Notes: generated from the letters alone by a model not told the origin. DNA of 64,000 nucleotides from Acidobacteria bacterium Mor1 (GCA_001664505.1 CP011806.1:786397-850396); one strand, 5' to 3'. Numbered from the stretch's first letter, positions 9,649-18,242 are shown. Made by a program: numbers and translations.

Positions 9649-12600
9649 GTGCAGCGCCGCCTGCTCGTCGATGCCTGGGCCGCCCGCCCTGCGGCTTTGG
9701 CCGCCCTCGCCCTCGGAGCGGGGATCTGTCTCGGCCGCAAGATTCCACCCGAGGTCGCCGCCGGCTGTCTCGCCGTGGCCTGCGGATTCTGCGTGCTGGC
9801 GGCACGCCGGCGACTGCTGGAACCTGCGGCCGGGGTATGGACCCTGGCTTGCGGATTGGCCGCGGTGTTCCTCGGCGGGGTCGCCTTCGAACTGAGCGAC
9901 AGGGATCGGGCCGAGCGCCGGAACCGGGCTCTCCGCGCATTGACGGCCGGCCCGGCGCCCCGGTCCCTCCAGCTTCGCGGGGTGTTGCTCAGCCCGCCGT
10001 CCCCGGACCGCTACGGCCAGTGGCGCTTCCACCTGCGTGGCGAACCGCTGGAGGGCGAACCTCCCTACATCCTCGCCGTCACCGTCCGGGACACACCCGA
10101 TGAGGTCCGCCCCCGGCTTGCCCGGCTACTGCCCGGCACGAGCCTCGAGCTGTGGGGCCGCCTCACGCCGCGCCTGTCGGGTAGCCGCCGAATCGACGGT
10201 TACCTCTCGGTCAAGAACGCGCGCCTGATCGAACGGACCGGTGCCGAAGCGCCCGTCACCCTCAGCCACGGGGTCGATGTTCTGAGAGAACTCCTGCGCA
10301 ATCGTCTGGATACCGCCTTCCGCGAACATCCCGAGGCTCGCTCGCTGCTCGCAGCGATGCTGCTGGGAGAACGAGACCGCCTGGCGCCGCGCACCGTGGC
10401 GAACTACCGGGACGCCGGCCTGGCGCACCTACTGGCGATCAGCGGCCTGCACGCCGGCCTGTTGCTCGGACTGCTGCTGGCTTCGGTGCGCCTGGCCGGA
10501 GGTGCGCGGCTGTCCGGATTGATCTTCGGCGCCGGCACCCTCGGGGTCTACGCCTGGACCGTCGGCTCCGGCGCCCCGGTGGTTCGCGCGGCACTGGCCG
10601 GAGCCCTCGGCCTGCTCGGGCGCTGCGTCGGACGGGACGCCGATGGGCTGAACTCCCTCGGCGTCGCGGCCATCGCGCTGCTCATGGCCCGGCCGGCCCT
10701 GATCGCCTCGCCGGCCTTCCAGCTCAGTTTCGCCGCGGTTGCGGGCATCCTGTCGGGCACGGCCCGACGCTCATCGATGGGACCCCTGGGCGCCGCTCTC
10801 GACGTTTCCACCCGGGCCTACCTGGCAACGCTGCTGCTCGTGTTGCTGCACTTCGGACGTCCCGCGCCCGGTGCGCTGCTGACGAATCTGGCGGCGGTTC
10901 CGCTGTGCGGCATCAGTCTGGGCGGCGGCATCGCCGCGATGATCACCGCGCCGCTGCCCATCGGGGGCCCGGTCGCATCCATCGCGGCCTGGGCTCCCGA
11001 GCGGCTCAACGACGTGGCCCGTGTCGCAGCGAACCTCCCGGGAGCGGCGCGAGAGGTGACCGAGCCCCACCCATGGATGCTCGCCGGCTACGTCGCGGCT
11101 CTGCTGCTGCACCTGGGTAGCTTCCGGGTTCGCCGGGCGGCAGCGCTGGCGCTCGCGATCCTGACCGGGTTGCTTCATGCGGGGCCGCCCCCCGGACCGA
11201 ACCGTCCCCGCATGCACGTCCTCGACGTCGGACAGGGCCAGTCGGTGTTGTTGACCCTGGAGCAACGAACGTTGTTGATCGACGCAGGTGGAAGCGCCGG
11301 CGGACGCAACGACCGGGGAGACCGGGTGGTCGCGCCGGAGCTGCGGCGCGCCGGGGTCCGGCGCCTCGACGCGCTGACGCTGACCCATGAACACGACGAC
11401 CACGTCGGGGGTGCCGCCACGATCCTCGAACGGGTACCGGTCGGTGAACTGTGGCTGCCCGTGGGATGGCATCGGAACCAGCGACTCCGGCGGCTGGCAG
11501 AGCTGGCCCTGGAGCGGAAGGTTGCCGTTCGGCAGTTACGTGCGGGTGAGTGGATCCGACTGGGAGAGCGGTCGATGCAGGTGCTCCATCCCGCGGCGGA
11601 GGATCTCGATCTGGCAGCCAACCAGCGGTCTCTCGTGCTGCGCCTTCCCGGCGTGGCGCTCCTGCCCGGCGATGTGGAGCGGGAAGGGGAACGCCGGGTC
11701 CTGGCTCGCAGCGGCGCGCTGAACGCAGCGATCCTCGTTGCCGGACACCACGGTTCCCGGCACGCCGGAGGCGGGCGCTGGCTCGAGCGGGTCGCCCCCC
11801 GGCTGGTCGCGATCTCCGCCGGACGGCACAACCGCTTCGGGCACCCCCACCCGGAAACCATGAAGCGACTCAGGGGCCGGGGAATCCGCATCCGGCGCAC
11901 CGACCTCGAGGGGACGCTGGTGTTCCGTCTCGGGCTCGGTGGTGAACGCACCGAACCATGGGAATGGAATGAAGCAGAACAGAAACATCCCGGCGAGGAG
12001 CAGCGCAATCAAGACACGTCCACGGCCGAGCGGAGTGACTTCATCCATCAGCGGCGGGTGGCGGTCTCTCAGGTACAGCAACACGAACAGCCAAAGCGTG
12101 TAGACCGAGGGAACCCACGGTGTTGTCAGCAACGGAGTGCCGATCACCAATGTGCCGACGGCTGCGATAGAGAACCAGGCCAAGACGCGATGGAGACGAC
12201 GGGAGACGGCGTAGGCCAGGTGACCGCCGTCGAGTTGCCCGACGGGAAACAGGTTGATCGAGGTAATCAACATGCCGAACCAACCGGCCACGTAGAAGTG
12301 ATCGACGACGACTCCCTCTGGATGCTGAAACAGGACCATTCCGAGAGGTGTGCCCCCGATCGCAAAACCGATCGAAGGAGCCGAATCCGCCGGGCGAGCA
12401 CCCATGATGCCCAGAGCCAACATCGGGAGTGCCACCACGAAACCTGCGATCGGGCCCGCCGCCGCCATGTCGAAGAGGGCCCGGCGATCAGGAATCCGGC
12501 CCCGGATCCGAATGACCGCGCCGAAGGTCCCGAACGGAACGATGCCGGGGATGAAGTAGGGCAAGCTCGCGGGGATACCGTAGAAGCGACACGCGAGGTA

Positions 12601-12672
12601 GTGCCCCATCTCGTGAGCTCCGAGGACCGCCAGGATACTGAGCGAAAAGGGCAGCCCACTGAGCAGCCGTGA
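9649..12672 (+). CDS. comEC: ComEC/Rec2 DNA-uptake channel with metallo-beta-lactamase domain, frame running on antisense to the M50 gene
   Basis: Inner-membrane channel for single-stranded DNA during transformation. Residues about 1-180 hold hydrophobic segments and an OB-like domain. The competence domain follows (AMLLGERDRL, GLAHLLAISGLHAGLLLG). Residues from about 515 form a beta-lactamase fold with HVLDVGQGQSVLL, the zinc motif LTHEHDDHVGG and GHHGSRHAGG. GTG at 9649 is preceded by CCGGAG, and a TAGACT -10-like element lies at 9608-9613. The family should end near base 11945 (GTLVFRLG). No stop occurs there: the frame stays open another 240 codons, reading the complement of the M50 protease codons. 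A full protein of 1007 residues would have a low-complexity charged tail. Confidence 0.85.
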   Translation: MQRRLLVDAWAARPAALAALALGAGICLGRKIPPEVAAGCLAVACGFCVLAARRRLLEPAAGVWTLACGLAAVFLGGVAFELSDRDRAERRNRALRALTAGPAPRSLQLRGVLLSPPSPDRYGQWRFHLRGEPLEGEPPYILAVTVRDTPDEVRPRLARLLPGTSLELWGRLTPRLSGSRRIDGYLSVKNARLIERTGAEAPVTLSHGVDVLRELLRNRLDTAFREHPEARSLLAAMLLGERDRLAPRTVANYRDAGLAHLLAISGLHAGLLLGLLLASVRLAGGARLSGLIFGAGTLGVYAWTVGSGAPVVRAALAGALGLLGRCVGRDADGLNSLGVAAIALLMARPALIASPAFQLSFAAVAGILSGTARRSSMGPLGAALDVSTRAYLATLLLVLLHFGRPAPGALLTNLAAVPLCGISLGGGIAAMITAPLPIGGPVASIAAWAPERLNDVARVAANLPGAAREVTEPHPWMLAGYVAALLLHLGSFRVRRAAALALAILTGLLHAGPPPGPNRPRMHVLDVGQGQSVLLTLEQRTLLIDAGGSAGGRNDRGDRVVAPELRRAGVRRLDALTLTHEHDDHVGGAATILERVPVGELWLPVGWHRNQRLRRLAELALERKVAVRQLRAGEWIRLGERSMQVLHPAAEDLDLAANQRSLVLRLPGVALLPGDVEREGERRVLARSGALNAAILVAGHHGSRHAGGGRWLERVAPRLVAISAGRHNRFGHPHPETMKRLRGRGIRIRRTDLEGTLVFRLGLGGERTEPWEWNEAEQKHPGEEQRNQDTSTAERSDFIHQRRVAVSQVQQHEQPKRVDRGNPRCCQQRSADHQCADGCDREPGQDAMETTGDGVGQVTAVELPDGKQVDRGNQHAEPTGHVEVIDDDSLWMLKQDHSERCAPDRKTDRRSRIRRASTHDAQSQHRECHHETCDRARRRHVEEGPAIRNPAPDPNDRAEGPERNDAGDEVGQARGDTVEATREVVPHLVSSEDRQDTERKGQPTEQP

Positions 12673-12873
12673 AGGATCCGAGAGCAAGCCTTCGAACAGA
12701 TCCGGCCAGGACCTGGCGTAGTCCGCCTGGTCCATCAGCGCTCCGGCAATCGTGGTCGTCGCCACCGTGAGCGCCAGCAGCCCCAGGTTGAGCTTCGGGC
12801 CGTAGGAACGGCGGCGCCGAGGAGGCCTGGGCAGCGGCGCCGGATCCGGGGGACCTGCGGGTACGGGTTCCAT
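11536..12873 (-). CDS. Site-2 protease-like M50 metallopeptidase, frame running on antisense to comEC
   Basis: Membrane metalloprotease of the type that cuts within membrane helices. After a proline/arginine-rich start come several membrane segments with the zinc motif HEMGH (in AVLGAHEMGHYLACRFYG) and the second motif NLFPVGQLDGGH. The loop PYFIPGIVPFGTFGAVIRIR resembles chloroplast EGY-type and cyanobacterial M50 proteins. ATG at 12873 is a likely start, with CAGAAT eight bases ahead as a possible -10; GTG at 12945 is an alternative. The family part ends near base 11960 (FPWFGAF). The frame has no stop until 11536, so about 140 extra residues would be antisense to the conserved ComEC lactamase domain. 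Confidence 0.82.
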   Translation of the reverse strand: MEPVPAGPPDPAPLPRPPRRRRSYGPKLNLGLLALTVATTTIAGALMDQADYARSWPDLFEGLLSDPSRLLSGLPFSLSILAVLGAHEMGHYLACRFYGIPASLPYFIPGIVPFGTFGAVIRIRGRIPDRRALFDMAAAGPIAGFVVALPMLALGIMGARPADSAPSIGFAIGGTPLGMVLFQHPEGVVVDHFYVAGWFGMLITSINLFPVGQLDGGHLAYAVSRRLHRVLAWFSIAAVGTLVIGTPLLTTPWVPSVYTLWLFVLLYLRDRHPPLMDEVTPLGRGRVLIALLLAGMFLFCFIPFPWFGAFTTEPETEHQRPLEVGAPDADSPAPESLHGFRVGVPEAVVPSGGDRDQPGGDPLEPAPASGVPGTVVSGNEDRCVQRAAASQDPAFPFPLHIAGQERHAGKAQHERPLVGCQIEILRRGMEHLHRPLSQSDPLTRT

Positions 12874-13055
12874 CGAGAGAGATTCTGGCAGCTTCCGGCC
12901 GTCGCCGCCCGGGGACACCTCTGACCGGGCTGGAGGACACTTCACGGCATCGAAAGCGGACCGATGCGTCCCGGAGGCCCGCCACGGTCATGGGCGCCCG
13001 GGGAACGGATATTGCATAATTAGAGGGCGCCTACACTCGATTCCGGGGGTGCCCC

Positions 13056-14213
13056 ATGAACGTCCGAAAGCCCATCGTTCCGATCCTCAGCCTGATGCTC
13101 GTGGCCGTTCTCGCCGGCGGCGAGATCTTCGCCGGCAAGGCCTCCCGTAGCCGCGGTGGCGGCGGCGGAAAGGCCAAGGGCTCCAGCAGCGCCAGCCGGG
13201 GTTCCAGCGGCGGAGGCAGTAGCGCCTCCCGCGGAGCCAGCCGGGGCGGCAGCGCCCGTAGCGGAAGCCGGGCGGCGATCCGCGCAGGCCGGGGCAGCAG
13301 CGGCGTCCGTATCGCTGACGGGCGCGCCACCTGGCGTCAATGGGGCCGGGGTGGCCGTGGATTCATCTACCGTCCCTACCGTCCGTTCTACGGCGGCTGG
13401 GGCTGGGGTGGCCTGGGTTGGGGCGGCTGGGGCTGGGGCGGACTCGGCTACGGCCACTTCGGCTTCCCGTACTCCAACGCCTTCTGGTGGGGCCGACCCG
13501 GGTGGTCCATGGGCTGGGGCCTCTGGTCCCTCGGCTACTACGACGACGGACGCTACTACGATGACGGACGCGAGACCGTACGGGTCTCGGGCAACCTTCC
13601 CTCGGTGATCGAAACCGACGTACGCCCCAGGCGGGCCACGGTGCTCCTGGACGGCGTCGATGTCGGCCGCGCCCGGGACTACAACGGCACCTGGGACGAA
13701 CTGGACGTCTCCGTCGGCCAGCACGTGATCGAGTTCAGCTATCGCGGATACAAGACCCTTCGCTACCACGTCAACGTGCAGCCGGGCCAGCGCCTGGTGA
13801 TCTACGAGCGGCTGGAGAAGGGCGAGGGCCTGGATCCCCGCTCGACCACCGGCCACACCCGGCTGGTGCCTCCCAGACCGGCTCCGGCCGCCGGGCCGAC
13901 CCCTTCGATGCGAACCGAGGTGGGAACCCCCTCGGCGGTGGTGCCGGCCCCGAGAGAGGAGTCCCGGGACGAGCCCGCCCTACGGCGAGGCCTGCTGCGG
14001 CTCGAAGTCTCTCCCTCGGACGCGGCGATCTACCTGGATGGCGAGTTCCTGGCCCGGGCCGACGAGCTCTCACGGCTCCACGGCGCTCTACCGGTCGCCA
14101 CGGGCATGCACACCATCGAGGTGGTGCGTCCCGGCTACGACAGCCGGACCATCGAATTCGAGGTGGAAGAAGGGGAGCCGACCGAGGTGAACGTGCGCCT
14201 CGAGCGCCGCTAG
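13056..14213 (+). CDS. Secreted PEGA-domain protein with Ser/Gly-rich and Gly/Trp/Tyr-rich segments
   Basis: A 385-residue exported protein. Residues 1-26 are a signal peptide (VPILSLMLVAVLAGG). Residues 30-85 are Ser, Gly and Arg repeats. Residues 100-165 are Gly/Trp/Tyr-rich (GWGWGGLGWGGWGWGG). Two PEGA-like beta modules follow: one near 190-255 (RRATVLLDGVDVG, YRGYKTLRYHV) and one near 305-385 (LEVSPSDAAIYLDGEF, RPGYDSRTIEFEVEEG). PEGA modules are found in cell-surface proteins; no enzyme motif is seen. TACACT at 13032-13037 and CATAAT at 13015-13020 are -10 candidates. It is convergent with the HU gene, with 6 bases between the stops. Confidence 0.8.
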   Translation: MNVRKPIVPILSLMLVAVLAGGEIFAGKASRSRGGGGGKAKGSSSASRGSSGGGSSASRGASRGGSARSGSRAAIRAGRGSSGVRIADGRATWRQWGRGGRGFIYRPYRPFYGGWGWGGLGWGGWGWGGLGYGHFGFPYSNAFWWGRPGWSMGWGLWSLGYYDDGRYYDDGRETVRVSGNLPSVIETDVRPRRATVLLDGVDVGRARDYNGTWDELDVSVGQHVIEFSYRGYKTLRYHVNVQPGQRLVIYERLEKGEGLDPRSTTGHTRLVPPRPAPAAGPTPSMRTEVGTPSAVVPAPREESRDEPALRRGLLRLEVSPSDAAIYLDGEFLARADELSRLHGALPVATGMHTIEVVRPGYDSRTIEFEVEEGEPTEVNVRLERR

Positions 14214-14219
14214 GGGCGG

Positions 14220-14489
14220 CTAGCTCAGACTGCGCAGGTTCTTGCCCGGCTTGAAGCGGATGGTCTTGCCGGGGGGAATGCGGACCTCCCGGCCCGTCCG
14301 GGGGTTGCGCCCGATCCCTTTCTTGCGGGGCTTGACCTGGAACACGCCGAATCCGCGCAGTTCGATGCGCTCTCCGCGCTGCATCGCGCCCTTCATCGCG
14401 TCGAAAACGGCCTCGACGGCCTCGACCGCCTTCACCTTCGTGATCTTGGCCTCTTCGGCGACTTTGTTGATGATGTCGGCTTTAATCAT
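14220..14489 (-). CDS. HU-family DNA-binding protein
   Basis: An 89-residue histone-like protein that bends DNA. It has the dimer core (KADIINKVAEEAKI) and the beta-arm and tip region (RGFGVFQVKPRKKGIGRNPRTG, then the PPGKTIRFKPGK end). ATG at 14489 is chosen over the longer frame because CCTCC on the plus strand (14499-14503, GGAGG in the mRNA) lies just upstream and the HU fold begins at MIKADI. A near-consensus promoter lies 25-53 bases upstream. A second HU/IHF-type gene is at 25401. Confidence 0.95.
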   Translation of the reverse strand: MIKADIINKVAEEAKITKVKAVEAVEAVFDAMKGAMQRGERIELRGFGVFQVKPRKKGIGRNPRTGREVRIPPGKTIRFKPGKNLRSLS

Positions 14490-14513
14490 CCGGCCTAACC
14501 TCCAGGTCGCGAC

Positions 14514-14542
14514 AGTGTATGGAGCGCCGGACGGGGTGTCAA
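14514..14542 (-). promoter_or_regulatory. Sigma-70 type promoter of the HU gene
   Basis: Read on the minus strand: TTGACA (14537-14542), a 17-base spacer and TACACT (14514-14519). This is among the best matches to consensus in the window. It is back to back with the der promoter at 14567. Confidence 0.75.
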
Positions 14543-14566
14543 GCGATCGCTCCCCCCTAACCCTCA

Positions 14567-14595
14567 TTGAAAGCTACACTTAGCAGTGCTAGCGT
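14567..14595 (+). promoter_or_regulatory. Sigma-70 type promoter of der, leaderless arrangement
   Basis: TTGAAA (14567-14572), a 17-base spacer and TAGCGT (14590-14595). The RNA start expected about 7 bases after the -10 falls on or next to the GTG start codon at 14603. Confidence 0.65.
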
Positions 14596-14602
14596 CTCGG
14601 GC

Positions 14603-16015
14603 GTGACCTCTCCGATCGTCGCCATCGTAGGCGCCCCCAACGTGGGCAAGAGCACCCTGTTCAACCGGCTCATCGGTCGCCGTCAGGCGATCGTGACGCC
14701 TCAGGCCGGGGTGACCCGTGACCGTCAATACGGCCATGTCGAGGCCCCGTGGGGCAGCTTCCGGCTGATCGACACCGGCGGCCTGACCCCCGGCGAAGAC
14801 GCTCCGTTCCAGAAGGAAATCGAGCAGCAGGCGGAGTTGGCCCTGTCCGAGGCCGACCTGATGTTGTTCCTGGTCGACGCCCGGGCGGGCGGCACCGCCT
14901 TCGACCAGGAGCTCGCGGCCCGGCTGCGCAAGCACCCGCTGCCGCTGATCCTGGTGGCCAACAAGGTGGACTCCGAGCGCCAGGAACCCTTGGTCGACGC
15001 CCTCTACGAGTTGGGCCTCGGGGGAGCGATCCCGATCTCCGCCGAGCACGGCGTGGGCATCGACGAGCTGCTGGACGCCGTCGGCGAGCATCTGGCGGAC
15101 CGGATCGAGGAAGCCGCGGCGGAGGAGCCTGCTGCCCCGGAGATCGAGGCCCCCGCGGAAACAGTCGACGAGGAGCCGGCGAGAGAGCCCGGCCCGCCGG
15201 CCGAGGGGATCCGGGTCGCCATCGTCGGCCGCCCCAACGTCGGGAAGTCGTCGATCCTGAACCGGCTCCTGGGCGAAGAGCGGGTGATGGTCAGCGATAT
15301 CGCCGGGACCACCCGGGATTCCATCGATACCGTGCTGGAACTCGACGGCAGGCGCTACATCCTGATCGACACCGCCGGGATGCGTCGTCGCGGACGCCCC
15401 AAGGAAGCGGTCGAGGTCTTCTCGGTCAACCGCGCCCGCAAGGCGATCGAACGGGCGGACGTGACGGTGCTGGTGCTGGACGGCTCCGAGGAGTTCGCCG
15501 CCCAGGACGCCCACATCGCCGGATACGTCGTCGATGCCCACAAGCCGATGGTGGTCGCGATCAACAAGTGGGACCTGCTCGAAGACCGGGAACAGAAGGC
15601 CAAGGACTGGGAAGAGAAGATCCGTTGGCGCCTGCGTTTCGTGAAGGAAGCCCCGCTCATGTTGATCAGCGCCAAGACCGGCCAGCGCGTCGACAAGCTG
15701 ATGGACCATGTCGACCGGCTGTACGCCTGTGCCGGAATCCGCGTCCCGACCCCGGAGCTCAACCGCTGGCTCCAACGCATCTCGCGGGCCGAACAGGGGG
15801 CGCCGGCCAAGGGGCGGAGCGTGCGTTTGCTCTACGCGGCGCAGACCGGGGTTCACCCGCCGACGTTCACCCTGTTCTGCAACGACCCCCGGAAGATCCA
15901 CTTCTCCCTGGAGCGTCATCTGCAGAACAGCCTGCGCGAGAACTTCGGTTTCGGCAACGCGCCGATCCGGCTCTTTTTCCGCGCCCGGCGGGACACCCGG
16001 GAGCGCGGCTCCTGA
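14603..16015 (+). CDS. der: Ribosome biogenesis GTPase Der (EngA)
   Basis: Double GTPase needed for 50S assembly. The first G domain has GAPNVGKS (10-17), DTGGL and NKVD. The second has GRPNVGKSS near 207-215, DTAGMRRRG and NKWD. The last 100 residues are the KH-like domain (NRWLQRISRAEQGAP, THPPTFTLFCNDP-like text, ENFGFGNAPIRLFFR). The linker between the G domains is longer and more acidic than usual (EEAAAEEPAAPEIEAPAE). GTG at 14603 is chosen: the frame extends back to a TTG at 14567, but that TTG is the first half of the -35 element, so it cannot be transcribed from this promoter. Confidence 0.95.
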   Translation: MTSPIVAIVGAPNVGKSTLFNRLIGRRQAIVTPQAGVTRDRQYGHVEAPWGSFRLIDTGGLTPGEDAPFQKEIEQQAELALSEADLMLFLVDARAGGTAFDQELAARLRKHPLPLILVANKVDSERQEPLVDALYELGLGGAIPISAEHGVGIDELLDAVGEHLADRIEEAAAEEPAAPEIEAPAETVDEEPAREPGPPAEGIRVAIVGRPNVGKSSILNRLLGEERVMVSDIAGTTRDSIDTVLELDGRRYILIDTAGMRRRGRPKEAVEVFSVNRARKAIERADVTVLVLDGSEEFAAQDAHIAGYVVDAHKPMVVAINKWDLLEDREQKAKDWEEKIRWRLRFVKEAPLMLISAKTGQRVDKLMDHVDRLYACAGIRVPTPELNRWLQRISRAEQGAPAKGRSVRLLYAAQTGVHPPTFTLFCNDPRKIHFSLERHLQNSLRENFGFGNAPIRLFFRARRDTRERGS

Positions 16016-16074
16016 CCCTGCTCAAGTCCCGTATGGAGCCGCCGATGGCTTCCAGATCGGGCTCCCACACATGC

Positions 16075-16103
16075 TTGACCCCCTATGGGGGCGGATATAT
16101 GTT
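16075..16103 (+). promoter_or_regulatory. Sigma-70 type promoter upstream of the MglA-type gene
   Basis: TTGACC (16075-16080), 17-base spacer, TATGTT (16098-16103). The CCCCCTATGGGGG inside the spacer is a small palindrome. It would give a leader of about 115 bases before the ATG at 16224. Confidence 0.6.
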
Positions 16104-16223
16104 CCGCCAGGGCTGGGATGGTCGGTCTTTTGATCGACGTCGGCCGATTTTTGGTCGGATCCACGCCCACGCTGCGGTTCGAAATACTTCGTTCATCGCG
16201 AACCTGGGGTAGGGGACTGTTTG

Positions 16224-18146
16224 ATGGTTCTGTTTAACTACGCAACCAAGGAACTTACCGCCAAGGTGGTCTACTACGGCCCCGGTCTCTGCGGTAAGAC
16301 CACGAACCTCCAGTACATCCACCAGAACCTGCCCGAGAACATCAAGGGCAAGATGCTGGCCCTGGCAACGAAGACCGACCGTACGTTGTTCTTCGACTTC
16401 CTGCCGATCGACTTGGGCGAGATCCGGGGCATGAAGACCCGCATCCAGCTCTACACGGTCCCGGGGCAGGTCTTCTACAACGAGACCCGCAAGCTGGTGT
16501 TGAAGGGAGCCGACGGCATCGTGTTCGTCGCCGACTCCCAGGAACAGATGCTCGCCGCCAACGTCGAGTCGTTCCGCAACCTCGAAGAGAACCTGCGCGG
16601 CCACAAGATGAACCTGGCCGAGATCCCGCACGTGATCCAGTTCAACAAGCGCGACCTGCCGAAGCTGGCGGGTATCGAGCAGATGAACGCCGCGATCAAC
16701 AAGTACAACGCGCCGTTCTACGAGTCGGTGGCCACCACCGGCATCGGCGTGCAGGACACCCTCAAGGCCATCACCAAGCTGGTGCTGCTGCACCTGACCA
16801 AGAAATACGACCCTCAGGCGACCGCCAGCGGCCGTACGGTGTCGGTCCCGGCGCCCACCGCTGCCGAGCCCGCCGCCCCCGCGGCTCAGGCCGCCCAGCC
16901 GGCGAATCCCGCGGCCGCCGACGGCCCGGCAACCATGGCGATCCCCCTGGCCGACGTGGGCCAGCCCGGCGGCGTACCGCTGTCCGATGTCGCAGGCCCC
17001 GCCACGGAAACTCCGGACGTCGCCGCAGCTCCCAAGTCGCCGCCGCCGCCGCCGCAGTTCCATCACGCTGCCCCGGTGGTAAACGACGAGGAAGAGACCC
17101 TCGAGCCCTTCGCCGAGCAGGAGATCGACGACCTGGTCGGTGAAGTCGCCGAATCGGCCAGCGACGCCGAAGACGTTCACTTCGTCGATCTGGACGCTCC
17201 CGCCGATCCGGTGATCCCCGAGACCCCCGCACCGCAGGCAGCCGAGCCGGCCGCTCAAGCGGAGCCGATCGGGGCTGCCCAGTCGGACGTTCCCGAGATC
17301 GCGTTCCCGGAACCGGCCGCCGAGCCGCAGCCGGTCGAGGCGGCAGCCCCGGCCGAGCCGATGTTCGAAGAGCCGGCCCTCGAAGAGCCGGCGCTCGAAT
17401 CGGAAGCGGCGCCCGAGAACCAGGAGGCGGACAGCTTCGACCTGTCGGGCTTCGAGTTCGATGACGTCGACAGCAACGACGACGAGGCCCCGGAAGCCGC
17501 GGCGACGGAAAGCACCGAGCAACCGGCCGCTCCGGCCAATCCGATGGTCGCCGAGCCGGCCACCGAGGACATCGGATTCGAGGTGGATACCGACTTCGAT
17601 CCCGACTGGCAGGTCGAGGTCATGGACATCGACGAAGACGCCGCTCCGGCCGCCGCCGACGCGCCGGCGACCGAAGAGGACACCCCCGTCGAGCACAGCC
17701 TGGACATCGAGCTTCCCGACGCTGCGGCAGAGATGCCGATGGCGGCGATTCCCGACGCGACGCCCGAGGTGACCGCAGCCGCGGCCCCCGCACCCTCGGT
17801 GGGCTCCGCCGACGCAGGCTTCGAGGCCGACGCTCCGGCCGAAGAGGTGCCGATTCCGATCCAGCACCCCGACGAGAGCGCTCAAGAGGTCGCGGTCGCC
17901 GGCGCCGAAGAGGCCGCCGTCGCGCCATCGGCAGCGGTGAGCACCGAGCATGCGGCCGACGAGGAGGCGATCGTTCTCACCGAGGTGGTCGGCGAGAGCG
18001 AGCTGTTCGACGCCCCGGACGTCGAGGTGACCCACCTGGAGGCCGCCGGCGAGCAGCAGATCGTCGTCCCGATCGTGGTGGGGCAGGGTGATGAAGCCCG
18101 ACGCTTCAAGCTCTCGATCGCCATCAAGCTGGATGACCTGGGCTAG
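16224..18146 (+). CDS. MglA-type small GTPase with a 440-residue acidic tail and conserved C-terminal end
   Basis: Residues 1-195 are a nearly canonical MglA GTPase: P-loop GPGLCGKTTNLQ, LFFDFLPIDLGEIRG, TVPGQVFYNETRK, FVADSQ and QFNKRDLPK. MglA sets polarity in gliding Myxococcus and is usually about 195 residues. Here it continues for some 440 residues of Ala, Pro, Glu and Asp with short repeats (EEPALEEPALE) and no predicted fold. It then ends in an ordered-looking strand segment (IVVPIVVGQGDEARRFKLSI followed by AIKLDDLG). ATG at 16224 has AGGGGA upstream. No mglB neighbour is present. The tail is one continuous frame with the GTPase, so it is not an assembly join of two genes. Confidence 0.88.
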   Translation: MVLFNYATKELTAKVVYYGPGLCGKTTNLQYIHQNLPENIKGKMLALATKTDRTLFFDFLPIDLGEIRGMKTRIQLYTVPGQVFYNETRKLVLKGADGIVFVADSQEQMLAANVESFRNLEENLRGHKMNLAEIPHVIQFNKRDLPKLAGIEQMNAAINKYNAPFYESVATTGIGVQDTLKAITKLVLLHLTKKYDPQATASGRTVSVPAPTAAEPAAPAAQAAQPANPAAADGPATMAIPLADVGQPGGVPLSDVAGPATETPDVAAAPKSPPPPPQFHHAAPVVNDEEETLEPFAEQEIDDLVGEVAESASDAEDVHFVDLDAPADPVIPETPAPQAAEPAAQAEPIGAAQSDVPEIAFPEPAAEPQPVEAAAPAEPMFEEPALEEPALESEAAPENQEADSFDLSGFEFDDVDSNDDEAPEAAATESTEQPAAPANPMVAEPATEDIGFEVDTDFDPDWQVEVMDIDEDAAPAAADAPATEEDTPVEHSLDIELPDAAAEMPMAAIPDATPEVTAAAAPAPSVGSADAGFEADAPAEEVPIPIQHPDESAQEVAVAGAEEAAVAPSAAVSTEHAADEEAIVLTEVVGESELFDAPDVEVTHLEAAGEQQIVVPIVVGQGDEARRFKLSIAIKLDDLG

Positions 18147-18216
18147 TCCCGGTGCCGCGGAGCAGCTCTACCCGTGACCCGTTCCGCCGAGTTCGCGCCG
18201 ATGCGAATCGATCGGG

Positions 18217-18238
18217 TATCCTCGATACGAGGAGGATA
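18217..18238 (+). promoter_or_regulatory. Hairpin covering the ribosome site of the HEAT-like gene
   Basis: TATCCTC (18217-18223) and GAGGATA (18232-18238) are perfect inverted repeats. The right arm covers most of the ribosome site GGAGG at 18231-18235, which serves the TTG start at 18243. A nested CCTCG-ATA-CGAGG is an alternative fold. Folding would hide the ribosome site. Confidence 0.45.
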
Positions 18239-18242
18239 TCCG

